From positions 1 through 56,770 of the forward strand of contig CAKUAQ010000008.1 of assembly GCA_934636435.1 (NCBI GenBank): DNA of 56,770 nucleotides, given 5' to 3'. The stretch's first letter is position 1, and each line of letters starts with the position of its first letter. Below, one piece after another: positions 16,630 through 23,805 of the stretch. Made by a program: the position numbers and the translations under genes. The notes below the pieces were generated by a model. The model worked only from the letters and a program-made list of their open reading frames with translations, had not been told where the DNA came from and did not search any database. This DNA comes from an uncultured Eubacteriales bacterium. GTDB taxonomy: Bacteria; Bacillota; Clostridia; Oscillospirales; Acutalibacteraceae.

Positions 16630-17691
16630 ATGAGTCGCTTCAAGGGCTTTTTGGAGCGTAAAGGCATCCGTCCGTCGTGGAAACTCTATTTCGTCGATGC
16701 GATGGGCAGTATGGCACTGGGGCTGTTTGCCACCCTGCTGATCGGCACGATTTTTAAGACGCTGGGGCAATATTCCGGCTGGGGGCTGTTCACCGAGATT
16801 GCCGGGTTTGCCACGGCGGCAACGGGGGCGGCGCTGGGCGTCGCCATCGGATACACCTTGCAGGCGCCGCCGCTGGTGCTGCTGTCCGCCGCTGTGGTGG
16901 GGATGATCGGTAACGGCCTGGGCACGACGATCGCCGTCGCCGGGGCGGAGCCGCTTCAGGTGACGGCGGGGCCTGCCGGAGCCTTTCTGGTGGTCATCGT
17001 GGCGGTGGAGCTGGGCAAGATTGTGTCGAAGGAGACCCATATCGACATTCTGGTGACGCCCGTGACCACCATCCTGTCGGGGATGCTGTTGGCCAAGCTG
17101 GTATGCCCGGCTATTGCCTATGGGATGTACTGGCTGGGGCATTTCATCAATACCGCTACCGAATTGCAACCGCTGCTGATGGGAGCGCTGGTGTCCGTGG
17201 TGGTGGGGATCATCCTCACCCTGCCCATCAGCTCCGCCGCGATCTGCGCCATGATCGGGATCACCGGTCTGGCGGGCGGGGCGGCCACCGCCGGATGCTG
17301 CGCCCAGATGGTGGGCTTCGCGGTGATCAGCTTTGCGGAGAATCGCTGGGGCGGTCTGGTGGCTCAGGGGCTGGGCACCTCCATGCTGCAAATGGGAAAT
17401 ATCGTCAAGAATCCCCGCATCTGGATCCCGGCCACGCTGGCCTCCGCCATCACCGGCCCGCTGTCCACCATGGTGTTTCGGCTGGAGTGCACCGGCGTAT
17501 CCGCCGGGATGGGCACCTGCGGTCTGGTGGGACCGCTGGGTATCCTCTCGGACATGGGCGGTGGTGCGCAGGTCTGGCTGGGCATCACCGTGGTGTGTCT
17601 GATCGCCCCGGCCGTGCTGTCGCTGGTGTTTGCCGCTCTGCTGCGGCGCATCGGTTGGATCCGTCCCGGTGACATGAAACTGGAGCTGTAA
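16630..17691 (+). CDS. PTS EIIC-like membrane protein (PfoR/EIIC_2 type)
   Basis: A 353-aa polytopic membrane protein with about nine or ten hydrophobic segments. The start RKGIRPSWKLYFVDAMGSMA, the glycine-rich GLAGGAATAGCCAQMVG, and GTSMLQMGNIVKNP with PATLASAITGP match the EIIC_2 family, sometimes called PfoR. The family resembles sugar-permease subunits of the phosphotransferase system. No EIIA, EIIB or sugar-metabolism gene is next to it, so the substrate is unknown and a PTS role is doubtful. ATG 16630 is chosen because GGGGAGGGG lies upstream; the open frame to 16336 crosses the divergent promoter. Confidence 0.87.
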   Translation: MSRFKGFLERKGIRPSWKLYFVDAMGSMALGLFATLLIGTIFKTLGQYSGWGLFTEIAGFATAATGAALGVAIGYTLQAPPLVLLSAAVVGMIGNGLGTTIAVAGAEPLQVTAGPAGAFLVVIVAVELGKIVSKETHIDILVTPVTTILSGMLLAKLVCPAIAYGMYWLGHFINTATELQPLLMGALVSVVVGIILTLPISSAAICAMIGITGLAGGAATAGCCAQMVGFAVISFAENRWGGLVAQGLGTSMLQMGNIVKNPRIWIPATLASAITGPLSTMVFRLECTGVSAGMGTCGLVGPLGILSDMGGGAQVWLGITVVCLIAPAVLSLVFAALLRRIGWIRPGDMKLEL

Positions 17692-17838
17692 GTATAGGCG
17701 GGACGCTTTTTCGGCGAGATCGCATGTTGGCTGCCTTTGCGACCCTGTGTGCGGAACACGGCAGTTTTCTTTGGCCGGGCAATGCGCCGCTAAAATATGC
17801 GGTTCGTCGAAAATCTCCGAGCGCGTATCTCATGCATG

Positions 17839-17878
17839 AAAACAGTGGTTGCTGCTGCGGCGGCAACCACTGTTTTTT
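17839..17878. terminator. Bidirectional terminator
   Basis: AAAACAGTGGTTGC (17839-17852) and GCAACCACTGTTTT (17863-17876) form a 14-bp stem with T-rich tails on both strands, between convergent genes. The rest of 17692-17910 shows no gene. Confidence 0.85.
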
Positions 17879-17910
17879 GAGTCGATATGGGCAGCGTCTG
17901 CGTGCTGCCG

Positions 17911-18738
17911 TTAAATTTCCACAGTCATACCGTCGTAGGAGATCTCCAGTCCGCCGTTGACGGCGGGATCCAGTGCGTCGTCGTAGCTGATGCAGCCGTT
18001 GTGGGAGAAATGGTTGGCGATGAGCCGGGTGCGGTCGTCGATGACCCCTGCCCGGCGCAGCCGCTCCACAAACGCGGCATTCCGCTCAAAATTCATGTGA
18101 CCTCGATACTCAATATGGACAATCCCGGAGGTGCAGTCCATGGACACCAGATCCAGATGCAGCCCGCTGCTTTCCAGCCAGCTCCAGGTCTCCTCGTCAA
18201 AGCTGCTGGTATCGTGGGCGTACAGCAGCGCCTTGCCGTCCTTTTGGATGATGTATACCAGCGGCTGCGCAGTGCCGTGCTGCGCCGGCAGCGGCGTGAC
18301 GGTATACCCGTGGGTCTCAAAGGTGACAAACGGTTCCACGGTCTGAGTGAGCACCCGGTCGGAGTCCAACAGGACGCCTCCCAGCTGCGCCTGCAATTGT
18401 GCGGCGGTCTCGGCGGAGCCGTATACGGTCAGCGGAAATTCCGCGTCCATATGGGCGAACCCGGGGCAGCGGTTGTACAGCTCCTCCGCGTACAGGTGGT
18501 CGGAGTGGGTGTGGGTGATGAGACAGGTATGGACCTTGCGTAAATCCAGCCGGCCGTACAGGGTGTGGAGATAGGTGTCCGGCCCCAGATCCAGCAACAG
18601 CTGTCCGTCGATGAGCGCCTGGCTGCGGGTGCGGATATTGCGCCCGCCCAGCCGGCGCGCCTCCTGACAAATGGCGCAGGAGCAGAAAGCGCCGGGAATC
18701 CCCTCTGCCGCGGCAGTACCCAAATAAATCAATTGCAT
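17911..18738 (-). CDS. PhnP-like metallo-beta-lactamase-fold hydrolase
   Basis: A 275-aa MBL-fold protein. It begins IYLGTAAAEGIPGAFCSC, with the C-x-C-x2-C motif (FCSCAICQEAR) that in PhnP binds an extra zinc. The metal motif HTHSDHL and later ligands in YAHDTSSF and ANHFSHNG are present. PhnP is a cyclic phosphodiesterase for ribose 1,2-cyclic phosphate, but no phn gene is nearby, so the substrate here is an inference. ATG 18738 has GGAGGATC upstream and a near-consensus promoter 34 bp before it. Transcription ends at the shared terminator. Confidence 0.87.
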   Translation of the reverse strand: MQLIYLGTAAAEGIPGAFCSCAICQEARRLGGRNIRTRSQALIDGQLLLDLGPDTYLHTLYGRLDLRKVHTCLITHTHSDHLYAEELYNRCPGFAHMDAEFPLTVYGSAETAAQLQAQLGGVLLDSDRVLTQTVEPFVTFETHGYTVTPLPAQHGTAQPLVYIIQKDGKALLYAHDTSSFDEETWSWLESSGLHLDLVSMDCTSGIVHIEYRGHMNFERNAAFVERLRRAGVIDDRTRLIANHFSHNGCISYDDALDPAVNGGLEISYDGMTVEI

Positions 18739-18771
18739 TGTCCGGTGATCCTCCGTTTTTTGTTTTTCCCC

Positions 18772-18800
18772 ATTATAGCAAGAGGAATCCCGAAAGTCAA
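18772..18800 (-). promoter_or_regulatory. Promoter of the PhnP-like gene
   Basis: Read on the minus strand: TTGACT (18800-18795), 17 bp, then TATAAT (18777-18772). Near-consensus sigma-A promoter. Confidence 0.85.
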
Positions 18801-18858
18801 CGGTCGCTGACTGGCATTGTGCATAGGTTTTCTGGCGGTTTTTTGGGTGAAACCACCA

Positions 18859-18887
18859 TTGCCCCCTCGCAAAGAATCCGGTATAAT
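18859..18887 (+). promoter_or_regulatory. Promoter of the MoxR operon
   Basis: TTGCCC (18859-18864) and TATAAT (18882-18887), 17 bp apart. The expected start of transcription is near 18894, leaving a leader of about 290 nt before the moxR-like ATG. Confidence 0.7.
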
Positions 18888-18890
18888 AAT

Positions 18891-19160
18891 TTGGTTAGAC
18901 AGAGTCATTGGGATATGACGGATTTCGGGACGAAGCCGTGCGCAGCGGCTTTGATGCTCTCGCATGGGATACGGCCGTTTCTTCGGTTGGGCTGTCCCGC
19001 CGCTGCAATACGCGGTTTACCGAAATTGCCGACCGGAAGCGAGAATATTTTCTGCTTTGAAGGTCGGAAAACGCGGAAATACAGTCGTATCCCAAATGAT
19101 AAGAAAAGCAATACGGGATATACCGATTCGGGAGCGGCCGTATCCCGTGCGTTGGTTAGA
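18891..19160 (+). other. Gene-free leader with direct and inverted repeats
   Basis: TTGGTTAGA occurs at 18892-18899 (as TTGGTTAGAC from 18891) and again at 19152-19160. Between them TCATTGGGATATGAC (18906 on) is nearly complementary to GTCGTATCCCAAATGA (19084 on), and GCATGGGATACGGCCG (18961 on) to CGGCCGTATCCCGTGC (near 19134). These pairs interleave, so they could form alternative structures. No convincing ORF lies here. It may be a regulatory leader or the remnant of a small inserted element. Confidence 0.4.
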
Positions 19161-19184
19161 TGAAAGCATTACAGGAGGGAATCC

Positions 19185-20126
19185 ATGGAGTTTGCAAGCT
19201 GTCTGCAAGCCATCAAACGGAATATGCAGCAGGCGGTGATCGGCAAGGATGCGGTCATCGACCGGCTGCTGATCGCTTTGATCTGTGCCGGTCATGTGCT
19301 GGTGGAGGATCTGCCGGGTCTGGGGAAAACCACGGCGGTGTCGGCGCTGGCTGCGTCGCTGGGCTGCTCCTTTCAGCGCATCCAGTTCACGCCTGATGTG
19401 TTGCCCTCCGACATCACCGGCTTCAACGTGATCCGTTTGCAAAGCGGCGACTCGGTATTTCATTCCGGCAGCGTCCATAATCAGATCGTGCTGGCGGATG
19501 AGATCAATCGAGCCAGCCCCAAGACGCAGGCGGCGCTGCTGGAGGCCATGCAGGAGCGGCAGGTGACGGTGGATGGCGTGACTTATCCGTTGCCCCAGCC
19601 CTTTATGGTGCTGGCGACGCAGAATCCGGTGGAGATGGCGGGGACGTATCCGTTGCCGGAGGCGCAGCTGGATCGGTTTCTGATGCAGATCCATATGGGG
19701 TATCCCACCCGGGCGGAGGAGCTGGAGATCCTTCGCAGCCATCGGTCGGTTACGGACCGAATTTGTTTGGAGCCGGTGGCGGACGCGGCGGATATCCTGG
19801 CCATGCAGCGGGCGCTGCCCACCGTCCGGGTGGACGAGACGCTGATGGAGTACATAGTGCAGGTGGTGGAGACGACCCGCAGCGCCGAGGGGGTGGCGCT
19901 GGGTGTCAGCCCCCGCGGTTCCATCGCACTGCTGCGGGCCTCCTGCGGGCGGGCGATCCTGGAGGGACGGGATTATGTGCTGCCGGAGGATATTCAGGAG
20001 CTGGCCCCCTGTGTGCTGGCGCACCGGATGGTGATGAAGAATCGTTCCGGGTTCCCCGGCACTACGGCGGAAGATGTGGTGGCGGATATTCTGCACTCGC
20101 TGCGGGTGCCGAAGGTGCGCGGCTGA
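19185..20126 (+). CDS. MoxR-family AAA+ ATPase
   Basis: A 313-aa MoxR-type ATPase, thought to act as a chaperone that remodels partner protein complexes. Walker A is LPGLGKTTAVSALA. The MoxR-specific FQRIQFTPDVLPSDITGFN, Walker B LADEINRASPKTQAALLEAM and sensor ATQNPVEMAGTYPLPEAQLDRF are all intact, and a C-terminal lid domain follows. ATG 19185 has CAGGAGGGAATCC upstream. The next genes are a DUF58 protein and a transglutaminase-like membrane protein, the classic MoxR partner set. Confidence 0.95.
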   Translation: MEFASCLQAIKRNMQQAVIGKDAVIDRLLIALICAGHVLVEDLPGLGKTTAVSALAASLGCSFQRIQFTPDVLPSDITGFNVIRLQSGDSVFHSGSVHNQIVLADEINRASPKTQAALLEAMQERQVTVDGVTYPLPQPFMVLATQNPVEMAGTYPLPEAQLDRFLMQIHMGYPTRAEELEILRSHRSVTDRICLEPVADAADILAMQRALPTVRVDETLMEYIVQVVETTRSAEGVALGVSPRGSIALLRASCGRAILEGRDYVLPEDIQELAPCVLAHRMVMKNRSGFPGTTAEDVVADILHSLRVPKVRG

Positions 20127-20151
20127 TGTCCCCGGGGAGGAACGGACGGGT

Positions 20152-21357
20152 ATGACGGTACGGGGAATAGTCTGCCTTCTGCTGGAGGGAGGGCTGCTGA
20201 TATTGGCGCTGGGCAGCGGGCTGCGGAGCCTGCTGCTGGCAGGGCTGTGCATCGGGGCGTTTATTGCTTTTGCGGCGGTGTCTATGCTGTCGGTGGTTCT
20301 GTCGCTGCGGGCGGAGGGAGCGCTGGCGGCGGATGAGGTGCTGCGGGAATCGACGGTGACCTACACTCTGTCGCTGCGGGGTGTGGTGCTGCTGCCGGTG
20401 GTGGGACACCTGTCTATTCTGCCGCCGGGCGCGGATAAGGGACAGAGATCTCTGCGTCAGCGCCATGCGCTGTTTTTGCTGCCCTCGACAGGGCGGCGTC
20501 CGCGTCGGTTTTTGTTTGAGTTGAATTGCTCCCATCGGGGCTGCTGGACGGTGGGGCCGGAGCGGCTGCGGGTGCAGGACGTGTTCGGCCTGTTTTCGCT
20601 GCCGCCTATGCGCCGCCGGCATATGCAGCAGCCACTGACGGTTCTGCCCCGGGCGTATCCGCTACCGGTGGGCGAGCTGCCGACGGTGGGCAGCGGATCG
20701 GCGGACGGACGGGGGTGCAGCGCGTCCGATGGAGAGATGTCCGGGGATACCCGTCTGTACCGGTCCGGAGACCCGCTGCGGCGCATCCACTGGAAACAGA
20801 CCGCCCGGGCTGGGAAGCCCTATGTGCGCCAGTATGAGGCGCGGGGCAGTGCACAGCAGCTGGTTCTGCTGGATATGGCGTGCCCCGGTAAGCGGATGGC
20901 GGCGTTGGCGGATCTGGCGGCGGAGACGGCGCTCTCGCTGGTGCAGCATGCTTTGGCAGAGGGCCAGACCGTGCAGCTGGCGCTGGTGCGGGCGGCACAG
21001 GGCATTTGGATGATGGAATACTGGCTGCGGAGGGAAACGGAGCTGGAGCCGCTGCGGCGGCAGCTGGCGGAGGCGGAATTCTGGACGCTGTCTCAGCCGC
21101 TGGACCCCCGGCAGCTGTGGGATGCGGATCTGACGGCCACGGGAGCCGTGCGGGTGGTGACGGCGCAGCCCTCTGAGGCGTTGCTGGCATCCCTGTGCAC
21201 CTTGCGGGAGCAGGGTCTGCGGGTATCCTGCCTGGTGCCGGTGGAGCCGCGGACGGGGACGGACGCGCCCCCGATACCCGGAGAGAATGGCTTCGCCGCA
21301 TTGGTGCGGCTCCGTCAGGCGACGGATATACCGGAGAAGGTGGGGAATGTGCTGTGA
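20152..21357 (+). CDS. DUF58 domain protein
   Basis: A 401-aa protein with two N-terminal membrane helices (residues 5-55), a beta-rich region, then the DUF58 signature SGDPLRRIHWKQTARAGKPY followed by a von Willebrand-A-like strand (LVLLDMACPG). DUF58 proteins are the usual partners of MoxR ATPases; their molecular activity is unsettled. ATG 20152 is chosen because GGGAGGAACGG lies upstream and the protein starts with a membrane helix. It ends in a 4-bp overlap (GTGA) with the transglutaminase-like gene. Confidence 0.92.
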   Translation: MTVRGIVCLLLEGGLLILALGSGLRSLLLAGLCIGAFIAFAAVSMLSVVLSLRAEGALAADEVLRESTVTYTLSLRGVVLLPVVGHLSILPPGADKGQRSLRQRHALFLLPSTGRRPRRFLFELNCSHRGCWTVGPERLRVQDVFGLFSLPPMRRRHMQQPLTVLPRAYPLPVGELPTVGSGSADGRGCSASDGEMSGDTRLYRSGDPLRRIHWKQTARAGKPYVRQYEARGSAQQLVLLDMACPGKRMAALADLAAETALSLVQHALAEGQTVQLALVRAAQGIWMMEYWLRRETELEPLRRQLAEAEFWTLSQPLDPRQLWDADLTATGAVRVVTAQPSEALLASLCTLREQGLRVSCLVPVEPRTGTDAPPIPGENGFAALVRLRQATDIPEKVGNVL

Positions 21358-23795
21358 GTGGCAAAAGACGTGCGGCAGCCCGCCCCGCTGAAAGATCGGA
21401 GCGCCCTGCCGTCCGGGAGAGCCGGGTGGAGTTTCTCTGGGAGGTGGTCTGCGGCTGGCTGCTGGCGGTGGGGATCGCACTGCTGATGAATGTGCAGTTC
21501 CCGTATCCTCTCGGTGTGCCGACGATCCTGTGGCAGACCGGTGCCTGCATGCTGGGGGTGGCGCTGCTGACCCGCCGGTGGTTTCTGCTCCCGGCTGTGC
21601 TGGGGGCAGCGTTGGTCGTCGGACGGATCTGGCTGCTGCTGGCGAAGATCCCTTTGGGAGAGGCGTGGCGGCAGGCGGTGGAATTTGCCGCCTGGTGGCT
21701 GGAGAATATGCCGCAGAGCTCGCCGCTATTCACCCCGGAGAATATGCAGCTGGTGCACATTCTGGTGAATGTGGGGGTGACGCTGCTGCTGTTCGCTCTG
21801 GTGCGGCTGTGCCGCCGGGCGCTGATCCCGCTGCTCCTGTGTCTGGCGACGCTGGCGCTGGTGGCGTTGTTCGGGGACAGTCAGGCGGATGTGCCGGCCA
21901 TCGCCGTTTTTCTGGCAGGCGGCTTCCCGCTTATTGCCCGGGATGCATATGCCGGGCGCCGGGCATTTTTCCGCCGTAACCGGTATGCGCCGCTGGGGCG
22001 GCGATGGGTGGTGCCGACGGTGACAGTGGCGCTGTGCGTGGTGACGGCGGCGGGGATGCTGTGGCTGCTGCCGGAGAACACCTCCGGAATGCGCACCAGG
22101 CGCGGCTCCGAATGGACGGCGGATGCACAGGCAGCCACCGGGTTGTATCTGCCGGAGCAGAAGGCGGCAGACGCCGTCACCCTGCGTATGCTGGGGCTGC
22201 AGCCCCGCCGCTCCCACATCGGCGGCAACCGCAAGCCGAACTCCTCGGCGGTGCTGGCGGTCACGGACGCCCCGAAGGGGCTGCTGATGCGGGTGACGAC
22301 CTTTGACAGCTATGACGGAAAGCTGTGGTCCAACCGGTTTTCCACCGCCTACCGGCTGAACGGGCCGGCCGGAGAGAAGCAAACGGAGCTGCTGGGTTCT
22401 CCGGCGCTCAAAAATGAATTGTGGAAAGCGGGGCTGGACGCGGTCGCCAGACGGGGGAAGATCCATGTCAAGCTGACCCAGGGCTCCAATTTTCTGGGTA
22501 CGGTCGGGCAGACTGCCGAGCTGACCGAGCAGACGGTCACCAAGAATCCGCTGCTGTTCAACGATAACGGCGAAGTGCTGACCTTTTTCACCATGCCGAC
22601 GGGGTATGAATACACCTTGAAGTCGGCGGTGATCTGGGCGGCGGCGTTGGACGAGGACTCGATCGCCAAGCTGCTGACCATCGGCTCGACGGTCAAGGAG
22701 GACCCTGTTCTGGACGATCCGGAGCAGCTGGCGCGGTATACGCAGCTGCCGAAAGGGTATTCCAAAAAAGCGGCGGAGATCGCCACCCATTGTGCCGCCG
22801 ATGCCGATACGGCGCTGGAACAGGCGGCGCGGCTGTGCCGATATTTCAGCGTGGCCGCCGGATTTCGGTATACCGATCAGCCGGGCTATTTCGGTTACGG
22901 AGATAACGTGGTGGATCAGCTGCTGGAAAACCAGGCGGGCTATTCGGTCTATTACGCGACAGCCATGGCGACCATGGCGCGGTCGCTGGGGATTCCCTCC
23001 CGGCTGGCGGCGGGCTACCGTCTGGTAAAGCAGGGCGAATATACCGTGGCGGACACGGCGCAGGCCTATGCGTGGGTGGAATGCTATTTCCGGGGGATCG
23101 GCTGGCTGAGCTATGACCCCAATCCCGAGGCCAACGTGTTGGCACAGCGGCGGATCCTGCTGCTGCGAAAACAGCAGCAGGCCGCCGAGGAGCCGGAGAA
23201 ATCGGGAAAGCCGGAGGAGCCGGAGAAACCGGAAGAGCTGAAAAAGCCGGAGGAACCGGAGAAACCGGAGGAGCCGGAGAAACCCGAAAAGCCGGAGGAG
23301 CCGGAGGAGCCGGAGAAGCAGACGTCGGCCATTCGGCCGGGATGGCTGGCGGCAGCACTGTGCGGGCTGGCGGTAGCGCTGGCGGCTCTGCGGGGCGTGA
23401 TTTCGGCGGTGCTGCTGCGTCCGGGCGCGGTACGGCGGCGGTATCCCGAGGCATCCCGCCGGGCAGAATACGATTATCAGGATACTCTCTGTCAGCTGGC
23501 GGCGCTGGGCTGTCCGCTGCGCACCGGCGACACGCTCACTGCCTGTCTGGAGCGGGCGGAACCGCTGCTGGGAGCAGCACAGACCGAGCAGCTGCGGCTG
23601 GCGCTGCGTCCGGTGATGGCACTGCATTACGGCGGCCATCCGCTTACCGCAGAGCAGGCGGATACGGTCGCCGCTGCCCATGCTGCGCTGGAGACGACCG
23701 TACGGCGGCGTCTGGGCTGGTTACGGTACAGTGTGCGTCGGCGGGTGCTGCTGCGGTGGCATTTCCGGGCGGTGCGCCGGATTCAGGTGAAATAG
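21354..23795 (+). CDS. Transglutaminase-like membrane protein (TgpA type) with degenerate catalytic site
   Basis: An 813-aa protein. About six membrane helices lie in residues 20-250. A large extracytoplasmic region includes a transglutaminase-like core at roughly residues 490-595. A Pro/Glu/Lys repeat linker (EKPEEPEKPEEP-like, residues 613-657) precedes a final helix and a C-terminal cytoplasmic domain. In active enzymes the core has GYC and HAWVE; here the cysteine is Ser531 (AGYSVYYATAMATMARSLG) and the histidine is Tyr572 (AQAYAWVECYF), while Asp588 (YDPNP) remains. It is therefore probably not a cysteine peptidase or transglutaminase. The GTG start overlaps the DUF58 stop. Confidence 0.88.
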   Translation: MSGKRRAAARPAERSERPAVRESRVEFLWEVVCGWLLAVGIALLMNVQFPYPLGVPTILWQTGACMLGVALLTRRWFLLPAVLGAALVVGRIWLLLAKIPLGEAWRQAVEFAAWWLENMPQSSPLFTPENMQLVHILVNVGVTLLLFALVRLCRRALIPLLLCLATLALVALFGDSQADVPAIAVFLAGGFPLIARDAYAGRRAFFRRNRYAPLGRRWVVPTVTVALCVVTAAGMLWLLPENTSGMRTRRGSEWTADAQAATGLYLPEQKAADAVTLRMLGLQPRRSHIGGNRKPNSSAVLAVTDAPKGLLMRVTTFDSYDGKLWSNRFSTAYRLNGPAGEKQTELLGSPALKNELWKAGLDAVARRGKIHVKLTQGSNFLGTVGQTAELTEQTVTKNPLLFNDNGEVLTFFTMPTGYEYTLKSAVIWAAALDEDSIAKLLTIGSTVKEDPVLDDPEQLARYTQLPKGYSKKAAEIATHCAADADTALEQAARLCRYFSVAAGFRYTDQPGYFGYGDNVVDQLLENQAGYSVYYATAMATMARSLGIPSRLAAGYRLVKQGEYTVADTAQAYAWVECYFRGIGWLSYDPNPEANVLAQRRILLLRKQQQAAEEPEKSGKPEEPEKPEELKKPEEPEKPEEPEKPEKPEEPEEPEKQTSAIRPGWLAAALCGLAVALAALRGVISAVLLRPGAVRRRYPEASRRAEYDYQDTLCQLAALGCPLRTGDTLTACLERAEPLLGAAQTEQLRLALRPVMALHYGGHPLTAEQADTVAAAHAALETTVRRRLGWLRYSVRRRVLLRWHFRAVRRIQVK

Positions 23796-23805
23796 GAGAC
23801 AAGAC

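Noticed and set aside
18738..19163. Open frames in the MoxR leader as a small gene
   Set aside because: The + frame runs through the promoter, has no ribosome site and no recognisable composition; the repeats explain the region better.
23190..23325. Tandem DNA repeats as a possible CRISPR or satellite
   Set aside because: They are in-frame codons for a Pro/Glu/Lys linker in the transglutaminase-like protein; no spacers or conserved repeat unit of CRISPR type.
21726..23681. 651-aa open frame antisense to the transglutaminase-like gene
   Set aside because: Arg/His/Gln-rich shadow; the Pro-Glu linker gives a false Leu/Arg repeat on the other strand.
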